36,335 nucleotides of DNA from Leyella stercorea (GTDB lineage Bacteria; Bacteroidota; Bacteroidia; Bacteroidales; Bacteroidaceae): the NCBI RefSeq assembly GCF_021531355.1, contig NZ_JADYTS010000031.1, positions 1 through 36,335 on the forward strand, in the 5' to 3' direction. The notes under the pieces were generated by a model. The model ran no database searches. It was not told the DNA's origin and saw only the letters and a program-made list of their open reading frames with translations. How positions within the stretch are numbered: position 1 is the stretch's first letter; each line of letters starts with the position of its first letter. Below are positions 5,918-13,467 of the stretch, piece by piece. The translations under genes were made by a program, and so were the position numbers.

Positions 5918-8482
5918 TTAGAAACTTGCCATAAACATGAAGCGTATACCGTTCTTCTTGATGCCAGGACCATTGTAGTTCATACGGCGAACATAGTCAA
6001 CGGCGAAGAACTTGAAGATGTTGTGTACGCCTACTACAACTTCCCAGTATGGCTTCTTCTTGTCCATTACTGACGCTCCTTCGGGCATCTGGAAGAGCAA
6101 GTTGGAGTTCTGGTTCTGCTCAAGCAGCGGGTTGTTCTTGTCGGTCAGTGTGCTCCACATTCCCTTTACCGATACCCATTCACGCCATTTGAGCTTGCGT
6201 ATGAGTGGCAGACGGTTGAACAGCTTGCCGTTGAGGTCCCACGAAACCGACGCAAAGGCGTAGCGGTCGCTTAGGAACTCCATGTTCTTAAGCATCGACA
6301 TGGTATTCTCCATCTCGAAGTAGGTGAGGTTGGCAGGGGGCATGATGAGGAGCGGGAACGGTACCTTGCTCCATTGTGCACCACCGATAAGGTGAGTGTT
6401 GACGTAGCCCCACGATCCGAGCCAGAAGCGCTTGTATATGCTTGCCTCAGTCATATTGAGCTTGTACTCGCCACCAAGGAAGTTCTTGATGCCCATAGTG
6501 TGGCTCAATGTAAACTCAGGAGCATCGAGATTGACAGGCCAACGCTGCTGCTTGGTATTGATGAAGGTCTGTCCGGGACAGTAGCGCACGCCAAGCTTAG
6601 CCTCAGTAGTGCGTATCTTGTGGACGAATTCGTTGCCGTCGGCATCGGGATTGGTCACAGCACCTGGCATCTTCATGAATGTGAGGTCGCCGGTTGGTGT
6701 GTTGCTCTCAGCCTTGATTGACGCGTTGAACGACAATCCCCAGTCGGTCTCGTAGTCGAACGAGAGTTTCTGGCGGTTGTAGAAGTACATCTGCTCAACC
6801 TTCTGTGTACGCAACGACATGAATACATTATCCTTGTTGTGCATGAGGAACTTGTCGGCAGGCGACATAACATCGTAGCCAGTCTCGAAGATGATGTTGC
6901 GCTGCGGGAATTCGAACGGCGCATTCTTCTTCTTGTTCAGACTGTATGTTATTTCTGTGCCATAGTAGTGGTTGTGCGACTTTGTACCGTAAGCGTAGTA
7001 ACCCTTCCAGAAGAGGTGCTTGTTGAGATTGGCTGTGGTACGTCCGCTGAGACGTAAGCGGTAGTTGTCGACGAAGTTGTTTGAGATGATGGTGTTGACC
7101 GGACCGAAGTCGAACATCGACTTGGTGCGTGTAGAACCAGTCTCGACGAAGTTCTCGAGGAATGCTCGCAATCCGAAGATAATCCACTTGAAGTTCTTCG
7201 ACTGCTCCATACGATGTATGAAGGCATTCATCGACGACTCGCCCTTGGTAAGCTCTACGGCACGATACTGGTTCCAGAACGCCTCGTCGCGTATCATCGC
7301 ATCTACCTCGTGCTTTACCTTTGCCTTGCCCTTGAACAGCTTGTTGGGCAAATCGTCGAAGGCATAGTCGTCGTAGCGCGTCGTCTTGGTGACAAGCAGG
7401 TCGCCTATCATCTTGTTGACGTGTATCTCGGTGGTGAGGTCGTCTACCGACAGCACCCATTCGCCATTGGGCAATTGGGTGTATTCCTGCGTAATCTTCA
7501 TGTCTCTCACGAAGTTTACGTCGGTGCACTTAGGCAGAGTGAACGAGCATTTCTTGACGTGCAATGACGAGTCGGCCAATACGTACAGTTCGCCACGGAA
7601 TCCGAAGTCCTGCTGGTTGTTGGGGATAAACTCCAGATGGTAGCACAGGTCGCGGTCGACATATACCGTGTCCTGTATGTAGAAACGGTAGAACGAGATG
7701 GCAGTCTCGCCGATGGGCGACGTAAACTGATACTGAAGCAGACGCATGTGGTCGTCGTAGATATTGACATCTGTAAACACCTCTTTAAGCAACGTGTTCA
7801 GTATCTCGCCCGTCTGCAGCAGGTTGTTGACACCTTCTTGGCGCTGACCCTTGATAATGTCCTTCTCCTCCTTAGGATTCTTGCGATAGATGTGCTGCGT
7901 AACGGTCTCCTCCACGCTGACGGGCAGAATGAGCTTGTTGTTGTAAGGCGATGTTTCAATCTGATCTTTCACATACGACTTGTTCTTGTACTTGCCCGTT
8001 ACAAGGTCTTCGGGCTTGATATCGTTCAGAGCGAGCGTTATCTTCTGATATTTGTTGTACTGATAGTAGTCGTTGTTCTCAAGATGCGACAGCTTCTTGG
8101 CTGCTATTACGCGCTTCATAAGCTCTACGGCAGGGTTGTTCTTGCGTGAGTAGCGTTCGCGCTTCTGCTTGATAACCACCTCGCCAAGAGTCTTAGAGTC
8201 CTCCTTGAGCACAATCTTCATGTGTGAAGGAGTGTTGGGGCCAACCTTGATAGTTTGCGGAATGAAGCCTACGCTACTGAATGTGAGTTCCCAACCATTG
8301 TGTCGCGCAATGGTAAACTTGCCGTCCATGTCGCTTGCTGCTGCCACATGGTGACCCTTATATATAGCGCTTGCCAACGGAATAGGATATCCGTCGCTGT
8401 CATAAATTTCACCGGTAATCTGTGCCTTGGCTGCAATTGCCAAGACAAAGAACATCAATGTAATACTTAAAAACCTTTTCAC
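5918..8482 (-). CDS. DUF5686 / carboxypeptidase-regulatory-like outer-membrane protein
   Basis: An 854-residue exported protein. The signal peptide ends near AKA (residue ~20). A carboxypeptidase-D regulatory-like beta domain follows (about 22-95: GEIYDSDGYPIPLASA, SVGFIPQ, IVLKED). The long remainder is typical of DUF5686, with many amphipathic strands and a terminal aromatic residue (FMFMASF), consistent with an outer-membrane beta-barrel. The start codon is GTG at 8482, which gives a good basic signal-peptide start (MKRFLS); the next ATG, nine codons on, would lose it. It is common in Bacteroidota but its function is not established. It heads a two-gene operon with the LuxR regulator. Confidence 0.85.
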   Translation of the reverse strand: MKRFLSITLMFFVLAIAAKAQITGEIYDSDGYPIPLASAIYKGHHVAAASDMDGKFTIARHNGWELTFSSVGFIPQTIKVGPNTPSHMKIVLKEDSKTLGEVVIKQKRERYSRKNNPAVELMKRVIAAKKLSHLENNDYYQYNKYQKITLALNDIKPEDLVTGKYKNKSYVKDQIETSPYNNKLILPVSVEETVTQHIYRKNPKEEKDIIKGQRQEGVNNLLQTGEILNTLLKEVFTDVNIYDDHMRLLQYQFTSPIGETAISFYRFYIQDTVYVDRDLCYHLEFIPNNQQDFGFRGELYVLADSSLHVKKCSFTLPKCTDVNFVRDMKITQEYTQLPNGEWVLSVDDLTTEIHVNKMIGDLLVTKTTRYDDYAFDDLPNKLFKGKAKVKHEVDAMIRDEAFWNQYRAVELTKGESSMNAFIHRMEQSKNFKWIIFGLRAFLENFVETGSTRTKSMFDFGPVNTIISNNFVDNYRLRLSGRTTANLNKHLFWKGYYAYGTKSHNHYYGTEITYSLNKKKNAPFEFPQRNIIFETGYDVMSPADKFLMHNKDNVFMSLRTQKVEQMYFYNRQKLSFDYETDWGLSFNASIKAESNTPTGDLTFMKMPGAVTNPDADGNEFVHKIRTTEAKLGVRYCPGQTFINTKQQRWPVNLDAPEFTLSHTMGIKNFLGGEYKLNMTEASIYKRFWLGSWGYVNTHLIGGAQWSKVPFPLLIMPPANLTYFEMENTMSMLKNMEFLSDRYAFASVSWDLNGKLFNRLPLIRKLKWREWVSVKGMWSTLTDKNNPLLEQNQNSNLLFQMPEGASVMDKKKPYWEVVVGVHNIFKFFAVDYVRRMNYNGPGIKKNGIRFMFMASF

Positions 8483-8531
8483 CCTTTACCTTTATATTAA
8501 ATGTGTATCCTAATTGTCTATTAAGAGAATG

Positions 8532-8539
8532 CAAAGTTA
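8532..8539 (-). promoter_or_regulatory. -7 box of the DUF5686 operon
   Basis: TAACTTTG on the minus strand, about 50 bases upstream of the GTG start. The -33 element is weak, with no clear TTTG at 19-21 bases. Confidence 0.6.
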
Positions 8540-8668
8540 AGAATAATAAGTGAAATAGGACATGAAAACTTTTTGCATTTAAATATTTTTCTGAATATTT
8601 TTCCCATAGCAACTAAAAAATAGGAAAAACGGAATATTGAGTAGAATTGGAGTAAGTCAAAATGCAAA

Positions 8669-9454
8669 CTATGCATTTTGACTTACAAACTTAAGCATGT
8701 CTTCGAGTCGTGTTATAACGTCGTCGCAAATGCTTTCATCGGCTGGCTTGTCTTCCCATTGGCGTCCTTTAATCCAAATGGTATGGCATCCGAGTTGATG
8801 AGCGGGTACAATATCCTTGCCGTAGGTGTCGCCTACCACCAATACTTCAGAGGCAGGCAAATCGAGAGCGCACACTCCGAGAGCGAATATGGCAGGATTG
8901 GGTTTGCGCACGCCTACCACAGCCGACTCAACAATCTCCTTGAAGAAACCATCGAGATGAGCGTCGCGCAGCACTGTGCGGATGTTGCCGTAGAAGTTGG
9001 ATACGAGCACCATAGGCAGACCTGCCTGACGCAGACGTTCGAGCACCTTGCGGTTTTCGTGCAGCAAGGCGTTGGTTGCATCGTTGATGCATGTGGCAAT
9101 GCGCATGGCGGTGTCGCTGATTTCATCGGCTGTCATCTGCAGGTGTGATGTGAGCTGTGCCTGGCGCTGCTCGTCGTCCTTGCCTGTGGGCAACAATGGG
9201 CAACCGCACAGAAACTGCAACTGCAACTGAAGCTTTTCGCGCAGAATGTCGATAAAGTGGAATTCGGGAGTAACGATAGGGTTGACAGCCAAAGCTCGCT
9301 CTCCGTATACATAAGCGTCGCGATAGGAGGGCTTGTCGACGGCAATGCCACACTGCTGGTAGCTGTCCCATATCACTTCCGACCAGTGGTCGCCGCGTGT
9401 GTCGAGCGTGCCACCGTAGTCGAATATAATGCCTCGTATTTTAGTTGATCTCAT
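8669..9454 (-). CDS. HAD-superfamily hydrolase of the lipid head-group operon
   Basis: A 261-residue HAD protein with a helical cap. Motif I is IIFDYGGTLDT with nucleophile D12; the second Asp of the usual DxD is replaced by G14. Motif II is the Ser in VLVSNFYG, motif III the Lys in GVRKPNPAIF, and motif IV VVGDTYGKD. It is the last gene of the operon running from 13152, 32 bases after the membrane protein. In that context it may dephosphorylate a phospholipid or head-group phosphate intermediate; this is inference. Because the usual general-acid Asp is missing, a non-phosphatase role is also possible. Confidence 0.85.
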   Translation of the reverse strand: MRSTKIRGIIFDYGGTLDTRGDHWSEVIWDSYQQCGIAVDKPSYRDAYVYGERALAVNPIVTPEFHFIDILREKLQLQLQFLCGCPLLPTGKDDEQRQAQLTSHLQMTADEISDTAMRIATCINDATNALLHENRKVLERLRQAGLPMVLVSNFYGNIRTVLRDAHLDGFFKEIVESAVVGVRKPNPAIFALGVCALDLPASEVLVVGDTYGKDIVPAHQLGCHTIWIKGRQWEDKPADESICDDVITRLEDMLKFVSQNA

Positions 9455-9486
9455 GTCTTGTATGGTTATATTTATAATGTGTTTCG

Positions 9487-10509
9487 TTACGATTCGCTGT
9501 TGTTGGATGTATCCTTGGGCAATTTGTTGTTGCCAATCTTAATCAGCATGATGCCGATAGCTATCCATACCAGTTCGCGCAGTCGGGTGATAAGACCCGT
9601 GTACACACCGAGTGCACCTGTAAGATGCAGTCCGTCTACAGCCAATGCCAATCCGCCTTCGCGCGATCCAAGCTGCATCGGCGTAAAGAATATAAGATTG
9701 CTGAACAGCGACGAGAATGCGAGAATGAGTATAGAGTCAACGATGCCAACCTCGGCGTTGAATGCCTTGAGGATGAGGTAAATCTCGAAACTCTGCAGGA
9801 TGCGAGCCGACAGTTCGAACAGCAGCGACGAGTAGAAGGTGCGCTTGTGCTGCTGGTGGAGTAGGGCTATCTGCGAGTCAATCTGTTCGAGGGTCTCCTT
9901 CTTCGATTCGGCAAAGCGTATTGCCCATCCCTTTACAAACGGTATGTGGGTGAGCAATCGTATGCCTTTCTGTGCCATGCCCGTCTTGTAACCACGTGAG
10001 AAGAAGTAGATGGCAAGAATACAGAATGCACCTATTACTGTAAGCAGTATGCCCATCGACAATCCTACGGGATTGAATGCGATGAAGAGGAAGATGGAGA
10101 GAAACCAGAACCAGAAGTGTGAGAAGATGTGCATCATCACATATAATATAACCGATGATGTAGCCTTGCTCACGCCGGTGTATGGCTTCAGTTCCATGAT
10201 GCGGTAAGGCTCGCCACCCATAAGTCCACACGGAGTAGTGTAGTTGAGGGCAAATCCGCTGACGGTGAGTTTGTAGACACGCCAAAACGAGAGCCCTTCA
10301 CAGCGCCCTTCGTCATTGATGATAAGATACCATGACAATGTGTTGACCAAGTACACCACCAGCCATAAAGCCAAGATGAGCGGGAAGTAGATGCCCACCT
10401 TGAGCAGATAGTACCAAATGTCGGTATAGTCCATGTTCATCGTGCAGAGCATGATGACAATGGCTATTATACCGAACGCCATGAATATATTGCGAAACTT
10501 ATTGTTCAT
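9487..10509 (-). CDS. LPG-synthase/AglD-like multi-pass membrane protein (flippase-like)
   Basis: A 340-residue membrane protein with about eight hydrophobic segments and the pattern of the UPF0104 / lysylphosphatidylglycerol-synthase transmembrane family: GFALNYTTPCGLMGGEPYR near residues 86-104, and SNLIFFTPMQLGSREGGLAL near 270-290. It lacks the soluble aminoacyl-transferase domain of MprF. Family members act in lipid or glycolipid transfer or flipping. Here it lies 6 bases after the phosphatidyltransferase stop, so a role in moving or modifying the lipid made by its neighbours is likely but inferred. Confidence 0.8.
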   Translation of the reverse strand: MNNKFRNIFMAFGIIAIVIMLCTMNMDYTDIWYYLLKVGIYFPLILALWLVVYLVNTLSWYLIINDEGRCEGLSFWRVYKLTVSGFALNYTTPCGLMGGEPYRIMELKPYTGVSKATSSVILYVMMHIFSHFWFWFLSIFLFIAFNPVGLSMGILLTVIGAFCILAIYFFSRGYKTGMAQKGIRLLTHIPFVKGWAIRFAESKKETLEQIDSQIALLHQQHKRTFYSSLLFELSARILQSFEIYLILKAFNAEVGIVDSILILAFSSLFSNLIFFTPMQLGSREGGLALAVDGLHLTGALGVYTGLITRLRELVWIAIGIMLIKIGNNKLPKDTSNNSES

Positions 10510-10515
10510 ATGTTT

Positions 10516-11424
10516 TTATTTGTAGCTGTCGAGCTTGGCAAGTACCTCGCGGCACAGACGCTCGTGACGATAGTGCATATAGAAGTAAACGGCGGTGAAC
10601 ACTACAATCTCTACTGCCGGATAAACCCACGGCTTGCCAATGAGAATGCTGACGAAGAGTGTGATGCTGCGCCAGTTGAAGGTGAGGAAGTTGGCGTACT
10701 TCATCAGTGGCAGACTGCCCTGGCGGAAGTCATTGCGCAGGCTTTCGGGCAACTGGTCGGGATATTTGGCACGTATTGCAGCCTTGAGTTTCTGAAACCA
10801 CGGTGTCTCCTTCTCCTGGGCTGCTGTATAGTTGACATAGAAGAACTGGAAGAGTTTCTGCAGCGGCTGCTTGCCCCATTTCATCTCGCGATACAGCTCC
10901 ACCTGCTTTGAGGCATCGTCCATCTCGCTGCCATCCTTGCCCTTGAGGAAGAAGAGGTGAATCTGACGGTAGTAGTCGGCAAGACGACACTGGCGTGAGT
11001 GACAACCGAAACCGCTTATTACGCACAGTACCCAAATCCACACGCCCCATTCGGGCATGAGTCGGATGCAGATGGCTACATAGATGGCGATGAACCAGAA
11101 GTCGCCTGCGGCACCGTCGAGAATACGTCCAAGCGCGCTCTTCTGATTGGTGAGACGTGCCAGCTGACCGTCGCAGCTGTCGTACATATTCGCCCAAATG
11201 AGCAGCAGAATACCTACGATGTTGATGCGAAGATCGTTGAAGCCGAAGCAGATGCCGGCTCCTACGCCGAGGAATATTGAAAGAATAGTCACTACGTTGG
11301 GGGTGACGTGCAGCATGCGGAAGAAGCGTGCCCACTGATAGCCTATCGGGCGATAGAAATAAATGTCGATGTGTTCCTCTGTGTCCGACGACTTGAGGGT
11401 TGACTTGAATTCTGAATTTGACAT
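10516..11424 (-). CDS. CDP-alcohol phosphatidyltransferase family protein
   Basis: A 302-residue membrane enzyme. The CDP-OH-P signature spans residues 82-108: D82, D85-G86, A89-R90, then G99, D103 and D108. These enzymes join a CDP-activated unit to an alcohol acceptor at the membrane. The spacing between the last two Asp is one residue longer than the usual D-x3-D, because residue 107 is Gly. The protein also has a soluble insert (about 155-245) before two further hydrophobic segments, longer than PgsA-like proteins. Its neighbours supply a likely CDP-activating nucleotidyltransferase, so it may transfer a polar head group to a lipid. Inositol is one candidate, but no inositol-phosphate synthase is present in the window. 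Confidence 0.85.
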   Translation of the reverse strand: MSNSEFKSTLKSSDTEEHIDIYFYRPIGYQWARFFRMLHVTPNVVTILSIFLGVGAGICFGFNDLRINIVGILLLIWANMYDSCDGQLARLTNQKSALGRILDGAAGDFWFIAIYVAICIRLMPEWGVWIWVLCVISGFGCHSRQCRLADYYRQIHLFFLKGKDGSEMDDASKQVELYREMKWGKQPLQKLFQFFYVNYTAAQEKETPWFQKLKAAIRAKYPDQLPESLRNDFRQGSLPLMKYANFLTFNWRSITLFVSILIGKPWVYPAVEIVVFTAVYFYMHYRHERLCREVLAKLDSYK

Positions 11425-11490
11425 TTTTATATGATAATGTTTAATTAAAATTCTTGATGTAACGTTTGGGGTGTTGCCGGTTCCGCTGTT

Positions 11491-13152
11491 TTACATCTTG
11501 TTGAGTATAGCCATGGCTATATTGAATGCTGCCTCGTCGCGGCATGGGGCAAAGCTTGGCCAGTCGTTGAAGTCGATAATCTTTATCGAACCGTCGTCGC
11601 CTATCACGCAGTCGCCGCCATATACTGGCACGCCAAGCATCAGTGCTGCCTTGTCGGCTTCATGTTTAAGGGCGTCGGTGTCGAAGAGAATGCCGCGTGC
11701 GTCGCCGTTGATTACCTCAAGGCCGAACTTAGAGCGGTGGCCGCATTTAGAAGGATAGAACCAGTAGAAGAAGTCGGTGCCCTCAACACCGTAGAACTTG
11801 ATAAGGTCGCCTTTGAGGTGCTCGTTTACCACTACCGACTCTACGCCACGCTGCCAGAAGTCGTTCAGAAGTTTCTCTGCCTCGTCCTTCGACTGCACGT
11901 AGCATGTGTCCTCCTTCTGCTGGGCACATCCGTCGCCACGTTTCAGCCACAGAGGATAGTCGATACCGTCAGACATAGAATTGCCCTTTTCGATGATACG
12001 GCTTTCTGGATAAGCCACACCGCCCTCAATGAACATCTCTGTCATGGTACGGCGTATGCAACGGTCGATGCCGTCGCTGCTGTTCACTACGGGAGTGCCG
12101 TTCTTCTCAATACGGTCGAGGGCGTTGAGTGCGCGCTTGCTGCGAGCCATGCTGAAGAAAGCATCGGCATGCTCATTGGCAATGGCTTCATTGCTGTCTA
12201 TTATGCCATTGTCGGCAGCACGTTGGAGGGCTGCGTCTATAGTTTCTGCCTTGGTGTAGAAGTCCTTCTCGTTGTACATCTCTACCTCGGCACCGAGCAA
12301 TTCCAGATTGTCCTTAACGGCGTGCATGATAGCTGCGTCGTTGTCGACACAGTTGGGCGAATACTCATTGCCGCGACATACGCCTACGAGTTTCTTGCCT
12401 TCGAGCGGACGAAGGAAAGCTTCAGCCTTGGCAATGTCGTCACGATGGTCGACATCGAGAATCTTGTTAATAGGATAAGCTTCGAGTTTCAACCCCTCGG
12501 CTACGAGCTGACGCTGGAAGTTGCGCATACGGCTCATGCCCTTCTCCATACAATGGTCGAGTACGTCGAGAGCACGGTCGCCCAGACAGTAAATACCGCC
12601 TGATATAAGATAGTCGCCCTGCTCCTGGCTGTCATGGAAACCAGTGACGCGAGGCATGCGGTGAGAGCCTTGCTTGTCGAGAATGCTTGCACCGTCGGCA
12701 TCCACCTGTTGCTCAACGCCTACCCACAATGGCTTCTCGTCATCAACAAATGGTGTGACAGCCATACATCCGTCAATATCGGTAGTGGCAGCAAAGTGGC
12801 GAATATATTTCTTGAATTCTGCTTCGCGGAAGATAGTATCTACCGTTGTAAGACAAAAACGTTCGCCACGCAGATATGGCGAAAGTGCATGCAAGCTGTG
12901 CATTGAACTTGGTGTGGTCTTCACTACAAGGCGCAGTGGCACAGGTAGAGCGAGGCTCTCAATATGTTCGCGCACTGCTGTGCTCCATTCGTTGACGATT
13001 ACCACTATTTCCGTCGCACCGCAGTCGACGAATATGCGCAGCAAGCGTTCAATCATGGGCTCGCCGCATACGGGTACCAGCGGTTTGGGCTGCTCGACGC
13101 CTTCCTGCGCCAGACGGCTACCTTCGCCTGCTGCTATAACTGCAAATCTCAT
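11491..13152 (-). CDS. nucleotidyltransferase fused to an ATP-grasp-like domain
   Basis: A 553-residue, apparently bifunctional protein. Residues 1-245 form a sugar/alditol-phosphate nucleotidyltransferase: AAGEGSRL (7-14), PKPLVPV (22-28), metal-binding D105, and the late LDVDHRDDIAKAE block. This half should activate a phosphorylated head group with CTP or another NTP. From about 253 a second module begins (KLVGVCRG). It carries ATP-grasp-like features: K404 in YPLWLKRGDG, E444 in VVVNEHLKGD, and D514 with D527-x-N529 near the C-terminus (IIDFNDWPSF). ATP-grasp enzymes ligate a carboxylate to an amine or other nucleophile. It is first gene of the operon, 66 bases ahead of the phosphatidyltransferase. 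The nucleotidyltransferase call is firm; the ATP-grasp call is by motif only. Confidence 0.85.
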   Translation of the reverse strand: MRFAVIAAGEGSRLAQEGVEQPKPLVPVCGEPMIERLLRIFVDCGATEIVVIVNEWSTAVREHIESLALPVPLRLVVKTTPSSMHSLHALSPYLRGERFCLTTVDTIFREAEFKKYIRHFAATTDIDGCMAVTPFVDDEKPLWVGVEQQVDADGASILDKQGSHRMPRVTGFHDSQEQGDYLISGGIYCLGDRALDVLDHCMEKGMSRMRNFQRQLVAEGLKLEAYPINKILDVDHRDDIAKAEAFLRPLEGKKLVGVCRGNEYSPNCVDNDAAIMHAVKDNLELLGAEVEMYNEKDFYTKAETIDAALQRAADNGIIDSNEAIANEHADAFFSMARSKRALNALDRIEKNGTPVVNSSDGIDRCIRRTMTEMFIEGGVAYPESRIIEKGNSMSDGIDYPLWLKRGDGCAQQKEDTCYVQSKDEAEKLLNDFWQRGVESVVVNEHLKGDLIKFYGVEGTDFFYWFYPSKCGHRSKFGLEVINGDARGILFDTDALKHEADKAALMLGVPVYGGDCVIGDDGSIKIIDFNDWPSFAPCRDEAAFNIAMAILNKM

Positions 13153-13286
13153 TCTCTCTATTTCTATGATTTCCTATGAAAACGCATAGTTTGAAGCTGT
13201 GTCAGAACTCATAAAATACGAGCTGTAAAGCCCCAGAAACCTACATAGCTTCTACCTATGGATGCGTACAATTTGTTTAAACGGTG

Positions 13287-13294
13287 CAAAGTTA
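13287..13294 (-). promoter_or_regulatory. -7 box of the lipid head-group operon
   Basis: TAACTTTG on the minus strand, about 135 bases upstream of the nucleotidyltransferase ATG. The -33 region reads TTTTATC rather than TTTG. The long leader (about 13153-13280) holds no ORF that I can support. Confidence 0.6.
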
Positions 13295-13381
13295 CGAGTT
13301 TATTTTGATAAAAGCATTAATTCTGTACGATTTTATGGGTTTCGGCATATTGTGAAGGATGGCATAGTGATGATAATATCC

Positions 13382-13420
13382 AAAAACGGGGCAGAATTCC
13401 AGTATGGAGTTCTGCCCCGT
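13382..13420 (-). terminator. terminator of the DEAD-box helicase gene
   Basis: ACGGGGCAGAA (13386-13396) pairs with TTCTGCCCCGT (13410-13420). An inner TCCA/TGGA pairing closes a three-base loop. On the minus strand the stem is followed by TTTTT, so it ends the helicase transcript. Confidence 0.85.
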
Positions 13421-13426
13421 TGTATT

Positions 13427-13467
13427 GTATCTACTATACTTTATTGTTTCGTATCTACTATACTTTA
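13427..13467. repeat. 17-bp direct repeat spanning the helicase stop codon
   Basis: GTATCTACTATACTTTA occurs at 13427-13443 and 13451-13467, period 24. The second copy includes the TAA stop of the helicase gene on the minus strand. It looks like a local duplication. Confidence 0.75.

Larger units (their letters stand above)
13153..13464. other. intergenic region between helicase and lipid operon
   Basis: This 312-bp gap contains the -7 box at 13287-13294, the helicase terminator at 13382-13420 and one full copy plus most of the second copy of a 17-bp direct repeat (13427-13467). No gene is supported; the short plus-strand frame within it has no recognisable features. Confidence 0.6.

Noticed and set aside
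5905..5973. longer N-terminus for the LuxR regulator
   Set aside because: It would overlap the DUF5686 gene by 56 bases and adds nothing to the receiver fold.
11662..12603. 313-codon plus-strand open frame inside the nucleotidyltransferase gene
   Set aside because: It is antisense to conserved motifs of the real gene, has no domain and no promoter.
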